From NCBI RefSeq assembly GCF_013408555.1, contig NZ_JACBZN010000001.1, positions 2,418,001 to 2,482,000 on the forward strand: a stretch of DNA of 64,000 nucleotides. Reading direction: 5' to 3'. Shown here in pieces: positions 43,889-52,606 of this stretch. A program made the position numbers and the translations under genes. Every line of letters begins with the position of its first letter. Within the stretch, counting starts at the first letter, position 1. Source of the stretch: Aeromicrobium tamlense (GTDB lineage Bacteria; Actinomycetota; Actinomycetes; Propionibacteriales; Nocardioidaceae). The notes beneath the pieces were generated by a model. That model saw nothing but the letters and a program-made list of their open reading frames with translations, had not been told where the DNA came from and did no database searches.

Positions 43889-45055
43889 TCAGGCGATCGC
43901 GGCGTTGGCGAGCACGAGGGCGCCGACCGCGATCGCGCGCTCGTCGACGCGCAGGTTGCCCTGGTGCAGGTCGTACGTGGGACCACCCGGCGTGCGGGTG
44001 CCCAGGCGCGCCATCGTGCCGGGCAGCGTCTCGACGTACCAGGCGAAGTCCTCGCCGCCGAGGCTCTGCGCCGTGGTGGCCACGCCCTCGGGACCGAGCG
44101 CGGCGGTCACGGCGTGGCGCAGGCGCTCGGTGACGGCGAAGTCGTTGACCACCGGCGGCACGCCGCGCGTGTAGGTGAGGTCGACGCCCACGCCGAACGG
44201 CTCGACGATGTCGGCGATGATGCCGCGCACGAGGTGCTCGGCGTCGTGCCAGGCGGCGGCGTCGAGCATCCGCAGGGTGCCCTTGAGCTCGCCGACGGCG
44301 GGGATGACGTTGGCCGCGTTGCCGGCGCTGACCTGACCCCAGACGAGGCTCGCGCCCGCACGCGGGTCGAAGCGGCGCGAGAGCACGGCGGGCAGCTGGG
44401 TGATGAGGCTGCCGAGCGCGAACGTGAGGTCCTCGGTGAGGTGCGGGCGCGACGTGTGGCCGCCGCGGCCGTTGAGGACGACGTGGATCTGGTCGGACGC
44501 GCCGGTGATCGCGCCCTCGCGGATGCCCACGCGGCCCACGTCGAGCGACGGGTCGCAGTGCAGGGCGAAGATGCGGCTCACGCCGGCCAGGACGCCGTCG
44601 GACAGCAGTCGCAGTGCGCCGCCGGGCATGACCTCCTCGGCGGGCTGGAAGATCAGGCGGACGCGGTAGGGCAGGCCGATCGCGCGGTCCGCGGCGGCGA
44701 GCGCGGTGGCCGCGCCGATGAGCGCCGAGACGTGGACGTCGTGGCCGCAGGCATGCGCGACGCCCGGGTTCTTCGACCGCCAGGGGTCCTGTGTGGTGTC
44801 GAGGATCGGCAGCGCGTCGAGGTCGGCGCGCAGGGCCACGATGGGGCCGCCGCTCGGGCCGATGTCGACCGACAGGCCGGTGCCGTCGAAGCGCTGGGGG
44901 CTCAGGCCGAGCTTGTCCATCCACGCGTACACGAGGTCGGTGGTGCGCTCCTCCTGCCAGGACAGCTCGGGAAACGCGTGGAGGTCACGCCTCAGCTCGA
45001 TGAGGTCGGGGGTCGCCGTCTCCACGGCGCGTGCGATGTGTTCCTGGAGCGTCAT
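43889..45055 (-). CDS. M20-family amidohydrolase (N-acyl amino acid/peptide hydrolase type)
   Basis: 388 residues. Di-metal hydrolase with LRRDLHAFPELSWQE at the N-terminus, ACGHDVH (metal Cys/His), FQPAEE (catalytic Glu pair), LHCDP and GGEDFAWY near the C-terminus, plus a dimerisation domain inserted at about 180-290. Family members cleave N-acyl or indole-amino acid conjugates or peptides; the substrate is not identifiable. A TAGAGT -10 (45065-45070, minus) lies nine bases before ATG 45055. Confidence 0.88.
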   Translation of the reverse strand: MTLQEHIARAVETATPDLIELRRDLHAFPELSWQEERTTDLVYAWMDKLGLSPQRFDGTGLSVDIGPSGGPIVALRADLDALPILDTTQDPWRSKNPGVAHACGHDVHVSALIGAATALAAADRAIGLPYRVRLIFQPAEEVMPGGALRLLSDGVLAGVSRIFALHCDPSLDVGRVGIREGAITGASDQIHVVLNGRGGHTSRPHLTEDLTFALGSLITQLPAVLSRRFDPRAGASLVWGQVSAGNAANVIPAVGELKGTLRMLDAAAWHDAEHLVRGIIADIVEPFGVGVDLTYTRGVPPVVNDFAVTERLRHAVTAALGPEGVATTAQSLGGEDFAWYVETLPGTMARLGTRTPGGPTYDLHQGNLRVDERAIAVGALVLANAAIA

Positions 45056-45120
45056 GACCTGTCCACTCTACGCCGCTCGACCCACCGGGGCCGGGCATCT
45101 CAGATCGAGGACACCGCGCG

Positions 45121-45204
45121 ACTTCGCGAGGTTTCCTGTCACTTCACGAGGGTTGCAAACCTCGCGAAGTGACAGTTTCCCCGGTTAACCGGGGAAACTG
45201 TCAC
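45121..45204. repeat. Intergenic multi-hairpin cluster (CTTCGCGAGG / GTGACAG vocabulary)
   Basis: Three overlapping inverted repeats. ACTTCGCGAGGTTT (45121-45134) pairs with its complement ending at 45170. A 21-base arm at 45136-45156 pairs with 45155-45175 with two mismatches. A perfect 36-base palindrome spans 45169-45204 (arm GTGACAGTTTCCCCGGTT). Alternative folds compete for the same bases. The last palindrome encodes the final residues and stop of the CGNR gene. Confidence 0.85.
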
Positions 45205-45730
45205 CCTGCCGAGCCCGGTAGGCGGCCTGCGCCTCGCGGTTGCCGCAGGTGGTGCTGCAGAACTTGCGGGAGCGGTTGCGGGAGAAGTCGACGACGACGC
45301 CGTCGCAGTCGGAGGCGGCGCAGATGCTCAGGCGCTCCATCTCGTCGGCGCGGATGACGTCGATCATCGCCATCGCCGTCTCGACGAGCACGCGCTCGTG
45401 CAGCGGTCGGTCGTCGGCGATGGCGTGGACGTGCCAGTCGAGCCGGTCGTGACGGACCAGCCGCGGGACGGCCTGCTGCTCGGCCAGGATCGCGTTGACG
45501 AGGTCGACGGCAGCGGCACGGTCGGCGCGCAGCAGCTCGCGCAGCCGGGGACGGATGTCGCGCACCGCCTCGAGGTCGGCCCGCGTGCGCGGCCGGGCGC
45601 CGGTGTAGCCCCAGCGGTCGAAGAACTCGGTGAGGTCGGACGGGGTCTCGAGCGTGTCGGGCTCCAGGGCCGAGTTGGCCAGCTCGGAGGCTGCGCCGAG
45701 GGCGTCGCTCACGTCAGGAGTGAAGACCAT
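45185..45730 (-). CDS. CGNR zinc-finger domain protein (ABATE-type regulator)
   Basis: 181 residues. An N-terminal helical ABATE region with TEFFDRWGYTG and a C-terminal treble-clef finger CAASDCDG...RKFCSTTCGNREAQAAYRAR (about 137-175) containing the CGNR motif. Such proteins are predicted DNA-binding stress regulators. ATG 45730 is six bases after TAAGGT (45737-45742, minus). Its last residues (GDSFPG) come from a palindromic repeat, which suggests the repeat inserted into or replaced the original 3' end. Confidence 0.82.
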   Translation of the reverse strand: MVFTPDVSDALGAASELANSALEPDTLETPSDLTEFFDRWGYTGARPRTRADLEAVRDIRPRLRELLRADRAAAVDLVNAILAEQQAVPRLVRHDRLDWHVHAIADDRPLHERVLVETAMAMIDVIRADEMERLSICAASDCDGVVVDFSRNRSRKFCSTTCGNREAQAAYRARQGDSFPG

Positions 45731-45736
45731 GTTGAC

Positions 45737-45760
45737 ACCTTACGACATGCGGTCTAGCGT
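45737..45760. promoter_or_regulatory. Overlapping divergent leaderless promoters
   Basis: A minus -10 TAAGGT (45737-45742) for the CGNR gene and a plus -10 TAGCGT (45755-45760) for the exporter gene lie only 12 bases apart. Each -35 must fall on or past the other -10, so polymerase binding at one should exclude the other. Confidence 0.5.
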
Positions 45761-45768
45761 CATGACCC

Positions 45769-46773
45769 ATGAGCGTGGACACTCCTGACGCGGCCGTCGT
45801 CCGCCACACCCCCACCGGACTGCTCCTCGCGGTCACCTCGGCCCTGTCGTTCGGCACCTCCGGCACGATGGCCCGCGGCCTGATGGACGCCGGCTGGTCG
45901 CCCGGCGCCGCCTTCGCGGTGCGCGTCAGCCTCGCCGCACTCGTCCTCGCGATCCCGGGCCTGCTCGCGGTTCGCGGCCGCTACGGCCTGCTGCTCACGC
46001 ACGCCCGCACGATCGTGCTCTACGGCCTGTCGGCGGTGGTCTGCGCGCAGCTCTTCTACTTCATGGCCGTGCAGCGGCTCGACGTCGGCATCGCCCTGCT
46101 GATCGAGTACACCGCGCCCGTCGCGGTGGTACTTTGGATGTGGCTCGCGCACGGCCAGCGCCCGGGGCGGTTCACCCTGATCGGCGCCGTCGTGGCCGCC
46201 GTCGGCTTGGCGCTGCTGCTCGACGTCTTCGGTGGCGCCGAGCTCGACCTGATCGGCGTGATGCTCGCGCTCGTCGCCATGGCGGGCGCCGCCGCATACT
46301 TCGTGATGTCCGCCGACGACTCCAGCGGCCTGCCGCCGCTGACGCTCGCCGCGGGCGGCCTCGTCGTCGCGTCGGTGACGTTCTGGATCGTCGCGGCCAC
46401 GGGCCTGCTGCCCCTCACGATGACCAAGGAGCAGGTCACGTTCGCCACCGGCTCGGTTCCGTGGTGGGTGCCGGTGCTCGTGCTGGGCTTCGTCGCCGCC
46501 GCCCTCGCCTACGGCACCGGCATCGCCGCGGCCCGCCACCTCGGCGGGCGGCTCGCGTCCTTCGTGGCCCTCACCGAGGTCGCGGCCGGCCTGGGGTTCG
46601 CCTGGGTCCTGCTCGACCAGGTGCCCAAGCCCCTCCAGCTGGTCGGCGCGCTGCTGATCCTCGGCGGCATCGTGGTGGTCAAGCTCGGCGAGCGTGAGGT
46701 GGTCTCAGTCGGCGGCGACCAGGACCTCCTCGTCGAGCCGCTGCCGGCGCAGGAGCCTCCGCACCGCGGGTGA
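45769..46773 (+). CDS. DMT-superfamily EamA transporter
   Basis: 334 residues, ten membrane helices in two EamA repeats (helices 1-5 to about residue 150, 6-10 to about 305), with a short cytoplasmic tail. Opening TGLLLAVTSALSFGTSGTMARGL and LIEYTAPVAVVLWMWL are typical. Probably exports an amino acid or metabolite, possibly controlled by the adjacent CGNR protein. Its 3' end overlaps the convergent MFS gene by 69 bases, an unusual tail-to-tail overlap; the overlap encodes the tail after the last helix. Confidence 0.85.
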   Translation: MSVDTPDAAVVRHTPTGLLLAVTSALSFGTSGTMARGLMDAGWSPGAAFAVRVSLAALVLAIPGLLAVRGRYGLLLTHARTIVLYGLSAVVCAQLFYFMAVQRLDVGIALLIEYTAPVAVVLWMWLAHGQRPGRFTLIGAVVAAVGLALLLDVFGGAELDLIGVMLALVAMAGAAAYFVMSADDSSGLPPLTLAAGGLVVASVTFWIVAATGLLPLTMTKEQVTFATGSVPWWVPVLVLGFVAAALAYGTGIAAARHLGGRLASFVALTEVAAGLGFAWVLLDQVPKPLQLVGALLILGGIVVVKLGEREVVSVGGDQDLLVEPLPAQEPPHRG

Positions 46774-48003
46774 GACCCGGCCGCGGGCCGACAGGTGGTG
46801 CGTGCGGGCGTAGAGCGCCGCGGCGACGCCCACGCCGAGCGCGGACAGCGCACCGCCCACGATCATCGTCCAGCGCGCGCCGAACGCCTCGCCGATCCAG
46901 CCGATCAGCGGCGCCCCGAGCGGCGTGCCGCCCATGAACACCATGAGGTAGAGCGCCGCCACGCGGCCGCGCATCTGCGGGGTGGACGTCAGCTGGATGA
47001 GGCCGTTGGCCGACGTGACCATCGTCAGCGACGACAGTCCGAGCAGGGGCAGGACGAGCGCGAACGTGAGGTAGCTCGGCATGAGGCCGGCGAGGATCTC
47101 GCCGATGCCGAAGGTCATGCCGGCGACCACGACGAACAGCAGTCGCGGCCGCGTGCGGCGAGCCGCCAGCAGCGCACCCGCCAGCGAGCCGATCGCCAGG
47201 ACCGAGCCGAGGATGCCGTACTCGCTGGCGCCCTTGCCGTAGACCTCGGTGGCCATCAGTGCGGACGTCATCTGGAAGTTCATCCCGAACGTGCCGACGA
47301 AGAACACGCAGGTCAGCAGTAGCACGAGGTCGGGTCGGGAGCGGACGTACCGCACGCCCTCGCGCACGGCGCCCTTGCGGCTGCCGGACACGGGCGAGGG
47401 TCGCAGCCGTCGCGTGTCGAGCGAGCTCAGCGACGCGATCACCGCGAGGTAGCTGGCGGCGTTCACGAGGATGACCCAGCCGGTCGCCTCGGCGCCGCTG
47501 CCGAGCCACGCGATCAGCAGGCCGGCCAGCGCGGGACCGATCATGCGGGCGGTGTTGAAGGACGCCGAGTTCAGGCCGACGGCGTTGGGCAGGTCCTCCT
47601 GCCCGACCATCTCGGCCACGAACGACTGGCGCGCGGGCGCGTCGAAGGCCGTGCCGACGCCGAACACGAAGGCGATGACGTAGACGTGCCAGGCCTCCAC
47701 CGTCCCGGTGACGGCGAGCATGCCGAGCACCGCCGCAGGGATCGCCATCGCGAGCTGGGTGCACTTGAGCACCTGCTGCTTGGGGAACCGGTCGGCGACG
47801 ACGCCGGCGACCGGGCTGAACAGCAGGGCGGGCAGCAGCTGCAGACCCGTCGTGATGCCCAGGGCGGTGCCGCTGCCGGTGAGGACGAGGATCAGCCAGT
47901 CCTGCGCGACGCGCTGCATCCAGGTGCCGACGTTCGACACCAGGGCGCCCATCGCATAGACGCGGTAGTTGCGGATCGAGAGGCTGCGGAAGGTGGGGCT
48001 CAC
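46705..48003 (-). CDS. Major facilitator superfamily transporter (drug/metabolite exporter type)
   Basis: 432 residues, about 12 helices, MFS_3/enterobactin-exporter-like: SLSIRNYRVYAMGALVSNVGTWMQRVAQDWLIL at the start, and the loop motif GVVADRFPKQQVL between helices 2 and 3. GTG 48003 overlaps the MarR stop (GTGA) with GGAGG upstream. It is co-transcribed with that regulator and probably exports its inducer. Confidence 0.87.
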   Translation of the reverse strand: MSPTFRSLSIRNYRVYAMGALVSNVGTWMQRVAQDWLILVLTGSGTALGITTGLQLLPALLFSPVAGVVADRFPKQQVLKCTQLAMAIPAAVLGMLAVTGTVEAWHVYVIAFVFGVGTAFDAPARQSFVAEMVGQEDLPNAVGLNSASFNTARMIGPALAGLLIAWLGSGAEATGWVILVNAASYLAVIASLSSLDTRRLRPSPVSGSRKGAVREGVRYVRSRPDLVLLLTCVFFVGTFGMNFQMTSALMATEVYGKGASEYGILGSVLAIGSLAGALLAARRTRPRLLFVVVAGMTFGIGEILAGLMPSYLTFALVLPLLGLSSLTMVTSANGLIQLTSTPQMRGRVAALYLMVFMGGTPLGAPLIGWIGEAFGARWTMIVGGALSALGVGVAAALYARTHHLSARGRVSPAVRRLLRRQRLDEEVLVAAD

Positions 48004-48416
48004 GCGTCGTCCTCCGCGAGCCTGACCAGAAGGTCGGTGGCATCCCGGAGACGTGCGCGCTCGTCGGAGGTGAGGGAGGTCAGGCGGCTGTCGAGCCACA
48101 GGTCGCGGCGCTGGCGCTCCTCGGCGAGGACCTTCTCGCCGAGGTCGGACATCGAGATCAGGACCTGACGGCCGTCGTCGGGGTGGGGGTTCTTCAGGAC
48201 GTAGGCGTCCTCGAGCAGGCACTTCAGGGTCCGGGCGACCGAGGGCTGGGACACGCGCTCGCGCGCGGCGATCTGGCTGGGCGTCGCGGACCCGAGGACG
48301 CGCACGGACCCCAGCACGGAGAGCTGGGTGGCGGTCAGGTCGGACTGGCGCTCCTGGCGCAGCCTTCGGTTGAGTCGGGCCACCGCCTGGGCGAGTCGCT
48401 GGGAGTCGGTGGGCAT
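48000..48416 (-). CDS. MarR-family transcriptional regulator
   Basis: 138 residues. Winged helix with LTATQLSVLGSVRVLGSATPSQIAARERVSQPSVARTLKCL (broken: QLSVLGSV; TPSQIAARERVSQPSVARTL) and the wing HPDDGRQVLISMSDLG. ATG 48416 was chosen because TATGCT (48423-48428, minus) lies six bases before it; an upstream ATG at 48434 falls inside the operator palindrome. It probably represses itself and the coupled exporter. Confidence 0.88.
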   Translation of the reverse strand: MPTDSQRLAQAVARLNRRLRQERQSDLTATQLSVLGSVRVLGSATPSQIAARERVSQPSVARTLKCLLEDAYVLKNPHPDDGRQVLISMSDLGEKVLAEERQRRDLWLDSRLTSLTSDERARLRDATDLLVRLAEDDA

Positions 48417-48418
48417 GT

Positions 48419-48448
48419 CCTTAGCATAGTTCATTAACCATGCTAAGG
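48419..48448 (-). promoter_or_regulatory. MarR operator overlapping the -10 box
   Basis: A 30-base palindrome with perfect 9-base arms CCTTAGCAT (48419-48427) and ATGCTAAGG (48440-48448), and an inner GTT/AAC. It covers the TATGCT -10 and start point of the marR-MFS operon, an ideal autorepression site. Confidence 0.75.
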
Positions 48449-48478
48449 AAAGAGATCGCGATCACCCCCGGGCATGAC

Positions 48479-48510
48479 GAAGGGCCCCGCCATTGCTGGC
48501 GGGCCCCTTC
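48479..48510 (-). terminator. Hairpin after the secreted-protein array
   Basis: GAAGGGCCCCGCC (48479-48491) pairs with GGCGGGCCCCTTC (48498-48510) with one mismatch and a six-base loop, nine bases beyond the stop of the last array gene. Confidence 0.7.
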
Positions 48511-48518
48511 GAGACGAC

Positions 48519-49850
48519 TCAGCGGATGGCGATCCTGGTCGACTTCGTCGCGGACGCGACTGAGGAGCTCCCCGACCAGCGGATCGTGTACGTGCGCTTG
48601 CCCTTCTTCTGCCGGTAGATCTTGATCGTCGCCCGGCCGTCGCGGACGTTCACGGTCTTGAGGCGCTTGCCCTTGGCGTAGACCGAAGCCTTCCCGTCGA
48701 CCCGCTTGCGATCGACGCCCGGCGCATCGACCCTGATCGCGATGGCCGCCTTACGCTTGCCGGCCTTGGCCTTCACCGCGAGGGAACCCTGACTCCTGGC
48801 CACCACCTCGGGGGACGTGTGAGTGGGTCCCTCGTATCCGGTGAGGAGGGGCCGAGCGCGGAGGACGATCGAGCGGCCGACCTCAGCCGGAGTCACCGTG
48901 AAGGTGGGCCCTGTGGCCTCGAGGGTGTCGTACTCCCCTGCCCGAGTCGGGTCGCCGGTGTACCACTCGTAGACGATCGCCGACGGCGTCGGTGCGTACC
49001 TTCCCGGGACCGCGGTCATAGTGGCGCCGAGGCGCGCGGGGCCGGTGATCCTGGGAGCCGTCGCCACCGTGAAGTGCTTGGCAGGAGTCAGGGTGAGGTC
49101 GATCTCGTCGACATCGCCTGCGCGGAGGTCCACGGCCAGCGCCTGCTCTGCATTCAGGGTGCCGTACCGGCTGCCGTCCCAGTACGTCGTGAGCGCGACC
49201 GGAGCGGTCCCGAACTTGCACCCGAACTCTGGCAGGTCGGGGCACGGCGCCTGGCCGAACCGAAGACGAACCTCGTCGTACGGATGAGGGATCGACAGGA
49301 CATAGACACCGGAGATGCTGACCGCACCATGGAGGATGTCCACCCACGTGCCGGAGTCGTAGGCCTGGACCGTGGCTCGGACTGGCATCTCGACATTCAG
49401 ACCTCGGAGCGTGAACCCCTCGGCCGCGACCGTGCCGGAGATGGTGCGATTCGGCTTCACGAGCAGGTCCACTCCGGTGCGCGCGACCCCTTTCGAGACC
49501 GTCACGACTTTGAAGTCGGAGCTGCTGCTCAACTGACGCTCTGCGCGCACACGGTACGTACCAGGTGAGTCGACCGTGACGGTGTAGGTATGGCCTGGCC
49601 GCACCGCACGACTGGTCGCGGCCCAGACCCACGCCCCGGACGCGGTTCGGCGCTCCGCGGTCACGAAGAACGCCGCGTCGGTCGCCACTCCGGCGGACAG
49701 TGTCATCCGTCCGGAGATCGTCCCCCCGGCAGCAGGCGCTGACATGGCCGCATCACCGTGGGACAGGGTCGTCGCCCCGGCGGGCGCCATCAACAGGCTC
49801 GCGATGAGCGCGATGACTGCGACGAGCGCGGCGCGGATCACCGTCTTCAT
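48519..49850 (-). CDS. Secreted Ig-like repeat protein, array member 5 (most divergent)
   Basis: 443 residues. Signal peptide (about 1-26), carboxypeptidase-regulatory-like beta domain (SGRMTLSAGV...GTYRVRAERQ), a second such domain starting ISGTVAAEGFTLRG, a Cys pair in CPDLPEFGC, an Ig-like repeat (ITGPARLGATMTAVPGRYAP...YEWYTGD), and a Lys-rich C-terminal Ig-like domain with KGKRLKTVNVRDGRATIKIY. No enzyme motif or membrane anchor is visible. The function is unknown; wall association or adhesion is a guess. It begins four bases after the previous array gene. Confidence 0.75.
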   Translation of the reverse strand: MKTVIRAALVAVIALIASLLMAPAGATTLSHGDAAMSAPAAGGTISGRMTLSAGVATDAAFFVTAERRTASGAWVWAATSRAVRPGHTYTVTVDSPGTYRVRAERQLSSSSDFKVVTVSKGVARTGVDLLVKPNRTISGTVAAEGFTLRGLNVEMPVRATVQAYDSGTWVDILHGAVSISGVYVLSIPHPYDEVRLRFGQAPCPDLPEFGCKFGTAPVALTTYWDGSRYGTLNAEQALAVDLRAGDVDEIDLTLTPAKHFTVATAPRITGPARLGATMTAVPGRYAPTPSAIVYEWYTGDPTRAGEYDTLEATGPTFTVTPAEVGRSIVLRARPLLTGYEGPTHTSPEVVARSQGSLAVKAKAGKRKAAIAIRVDAPGVDRKRVDGKASVYAKGKRLKTVNVRDGRATIKIYRQKKGKRTYTIRWSGSSSVASATKSTRIAIR

Positions 49851-49854
49851 GACG

Positions 49855-51189
49855 TCAGCGGATGGCGATCTTGAACGACTTCTGGCTGGACACGATGACG
49901 CGATTGCCCGAGTAGCGCACCGTATACGTGCGCTTGCCCTTCTTCTGCCTGGCGACCTTGATCGTGGCCTTGCCATTCCTCACGTTCACGGTCTTGATCC
50001 GCTTGCCCTTGGCATAGATCGAGGCCTTGCCGTGAATCCGCGCCTGGCCAACGCCCGGCGCCTTGATGGCGATGGTGACCGTGGCCTTGCCCTTGCCCGG
50101 CTTGACCCTGTAGGCGAACGCGCTGCGCGCCCGTATCGTCCTCGGGGAGGCCAGCAGAACCGGGGCCTCGTATCCCAGGCGGGTCGGGGTGGCCCGGACG
50201 CTGATCTCCTGATCGACGTCTGCCTCGCGCACCCGGAACGTGCGGCCCGTCGCGCCGGGAATGGGGTACTCACCCCCGCCCGTGAACCATTGGTACTCCA
50301 CCGCCGTGGGCGCGACCGGGACGAAGACGCCGGGGTTCGCCGTGAGAACGCTGCCGACGACGGCAGGTCCGGAGATCCACGCATCGCGCGTCGCGCGCAG
50401 CTGGACGGCCTTCTTCAGCGTGATGTCCCGCCCCGTGAGAGAGCCGCCACTCAGGTCGAGCAGCGTCGCGTCGGCCGCGGCGTAGACACCGTACGTCGTG
50501 CCGTTCCAGAACACGGTCTGCACCTCCCGCGCCGGGAGCTCCTCACAGTCGGCCACGACCTCCAAGTCGCACATGTCCTGCGAGAACTCCAGCCGAACGG
50601 CGTCGTAGAAGCCCGGCACGGCGATCGTGTAGGCGCCGTCGGGGCGGATCATCACGTCGGGCTCCTCGTCCCACGGCACCGGGTCGATCCGCGCGGCGAC
50701 CTCCCACTGGCCGCCGAGACGACCGAAGGCCGTGACTCGCAACGACCTACTGCCCAAGGACGCGTGGTCGAACCCCTCCGTGGCGATGGTGCCCGAGATC
50801 GTCGGGTTCGCCTCCAGCACGACGTCGACGCCGGTGCGCTTCGTCCCCTTGGCGACCGAGACGGTGGCACTGGGCGCCGAGGTGAAGGTCGAGCCGACGC
50901 TCGCACGCACGTGATAGCTGCCGGTGGTGGGCGCCGACACGGTGTACGTGGCGCCGACCGTGGTGCGCTTCGCGGCGACCATCTCCCACGCGCCTCCGGC
51001 CGTGCGACGGTAGAGCCCGACGTAGAGCTCGCGCCCCGCCGGGACCGGGTCGGCGGCCGTCACGGTTCCGGAGACCGTCCCGACAGGGGCCGCGGCGGCC
51101 GCGCGTGGCGCGGCGTTCGCGGGCGCGATGAGCAGGCTCGCGGTGAGCGCGAGCAGTGCGACGACGATGCGCCGAGTGGTGGTGTTCAT
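49855..51189 (-). CDS. Secreted Ig-like repeat protein, array member 4
   Basis: 444 residues with the same layout as its neighbours: signal peptide (to about 27), regulatory-like domain (VSGTVTAADPVPAG), second domain with Cys pair CDLEVVADC, central Ig-like repeat (ISGPAVVGSVLTANPGVF...YQWFTGG) and Lys-rich C-terminal domain (KGKRIKTVNVRNGKATIKVA). GGGGAG precedes ATG 51189. It has its own promoter-like region upstream (51190-51262), so it and member 5 may be a separate transcript. Function unknown. Confidence 0.75.
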   Translation of the reverse strand: MNTTTRRIVVALLALTASLLIAPANAAPRAAAAAPVGTVSGTVTAADPVPAGRELYVGLYRRTAGGAWEMVAAKRTTVGATYTVSAPTTGSYHVRASVGSTFTSAPSATVSVAKGTKRTGVDVVLEANPTISGTIATEGFDHASLGSRSLRVTAFGRLGGQWEVAARIDPVPWDEEPDVMIRPDGAYTIAVPGFYDAVRLEFSQDMCDLEVVADCEELPAREVQTVFWNGTTYGVYAAADATLLDLSGGSLTGRDITLKKAVQLRATRDAWISGPAVVGSVLTANPGVFVPVAPTAVEYQWFTGGGEYPIPGATGRTFRVREADVDQEISVRATPTRLGYEAPVLLASPRTIRARSAFAYRVKPGKGKATVTIAIKAPGVGQARIHGKASIYAKGKRIKTVNVRNGKATIKVARQKKGKRTYTVRYSGNRVIVSSQKSFKIAIR

Positions 51190-51229
51190 GGATCTCCCCG
51201 AAAACTCGCGGACTTGTACCGCTTTGCAC

Positions 51230-51241
51230 ACCCTAGGTCAC
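51230..51241 (-). promoter_or_regulatory. Shared promoter element (ACCCTANGTCAC), copy 1
   Basis: On the minus strand this reads GTGACNTAGGGT, a GTGAC motif one base from a TAGGGT -10. The same element stands before array member 1 (55146-55157). Here GTCAC also forms a small palindrome with GTGAC (51237-51250). Confidence 0.45.
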
Positions 51242-51262
51242 GAGAGTGACATCGGACGACCC

Positions 51263-52606
51263 TCAGCGAATGGCGATCCGCAGTGAGGTGGTCGGCGACG
51301 TCACCAGGCGGTTTCCGGAGTACCGGATCGTGTACGTGCGCTTGCCCCGTGCCTGACGTGTGATCCTGATCGTGGCCTTGCCGTTCCTCACCTTCACCGT
51401 CTTGATCCGCTTGCCCTTGGCGTAGATCGAGGCCTTGCCGTGCAGCTGGGTCTTCGAGACGGCCGGCGCCGTGATCCGGAGCCTCACCGTCGCTCGTCCC
51501 TTGCCGGGCTTGGTCGTGACCGCGAGCCGGGCCGCGCTCTTCACCAGGTAGTAGCGGCTCTGCTGGACGGGCGCCTCGAAGCCGGAGCGGGCCGGCCACT
51601 CCTGGAGGGCGAGCCGGTGACCCAGCAGGCTCGCCGGCACGCGGTAGGTGCGTCCGCGGGCGAGGAGGCGGTCGGACCCGCGAACCTGGCCGATCCACTT
51701 GTAGTCGCGGGTCGTGGGTCCCGGGGCGTAGCTGCCGACGCGGGCCCTGACGACCTCGCCCACCCCGACCGTCCCGGCGATCCGAGGCTCCGCGACGGCA
51801 CGCAGCTTCGTGGCGGCCTTCAGCGTGATGTCCTTGTCGACGACGGGTCCGGAGCGGACGTCGAGGTCGGCCGCGCCGGCGAAGGTCGGCCCTCCGTCCG
51901 GGGTGCCGTCCCAGTACGTCCGCGCGACCTCGGGCGCCAGACCGAAGCGGCGGCACGGTGCCCACGCGTCGCACACCGATTGGTAGAACTGGACGCGGAC
52001 GGCCTCGTAGAAGCCCGGCACCGAGAATGAGTACCGACCGTCGTCTGCCACGAGCACGGGCGCGCCCTCGAAGGTGCCGAGTCGCGTACGGTCCCCGACG
52101 CGCTCCCAGTGGCCGTCGATGCGCCCCCACACATGGGCGTTCAGACCACGATCGTCGGCGTCCCCGCCGGGCTGCAGCAGCGCGAGGTCGAAGCCGTCGG
52201 CCGTGATCGTGCCCGAGACGGTCGGATCGGGGCGGATCGCGAGGTCGACTCCCGTCACGCGGGTGCCCTTCGAGACGGTGATCCGGCGGCTCGGCGTCGC
52301 GGAGTCGGAGAACGTCATCCCGGCGCGGACCTGGTAGGTGCCCGCGGTCGGGGCGCCCAGCGTGTAGGTCGAGCCCGCGCCCACGAGCGAGCTGGCGACC
52401 TCGACCCACTCCCCCTCGGCGCTCAGCCGTCGCAGCGAGACGTCGATGACCTTCCCGCCCGGGTAGCCCGCGGGAGCCGTGACCCGTCCGGAGATCGTGC
52501 CCACCGCCGCCCGGCTCGACGCCTGGGCCGTGCCGGACGGAGCGATGAGCAGGCTCGCGACGACGGCGAGCACGGCGACCACTGCGGCTCGGGTGGCGTT
52601 CTTCAT
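51263..52606 (-). CDS. Secreted Ig-like repeat protein, array member 3
   Basis: 447 residues. Its signal peptide and first residues (MKNATRAAVVAVLAVVASLL...) are identical to those of member 2 except at DNA level. Then a regulatory-like domain (ISGRVTAPAGYPGG), second domain with Cys pair CDAWAPC, a central repeat (IAGTVGVGEVVRARVGSYAP) and Lys-rich C-terminal domain (KGKRIKTVKVRNGKATIRIT). GAGAGGA-type sequence (AGGAGAGCCGAG) precedes ATG 52606. Function unknown; secreted. Confidence 0.75.
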   Translation of the reverse strand: MKNATRAAVVAVLAVVASLLIAPSGTAQASSRAAVGTISGRVTAPAGYPGGKVIDVSLRRLSAEGEWVEVASSLVGAGSTYTLGAPTAGTYQVRAGMTFSDSATPSRRITVSKGTRVTGVDLAIRPDPTVSGTITADGFDLALLQPGGDADDRGLNAHVWGRIDGHWERVGDRTRLGTFEGAPVLVADDGRYSFSVPGFYEAVRVQFYQSVCDAWAPCRRFGLAPEVARTYWDGTPDGGPTFAGAADLDVRSGPVVDKDITLKAATKLRAVAEPRIAGTVGVGEVVRARVGSYAPGPTTRDYKWIGQVRGSDRLLARGRTYRVPASLLGHRLALQEWPARSGFEAPVQQSRYYLVKSAARLAVTTKPGKGRATVRLRITAPAVSKTQLHGKASIYAKGKRIKTVKVRNGKATIRITRQARGKRTYTIRYSGNRLVTSPTTSLRIAIR

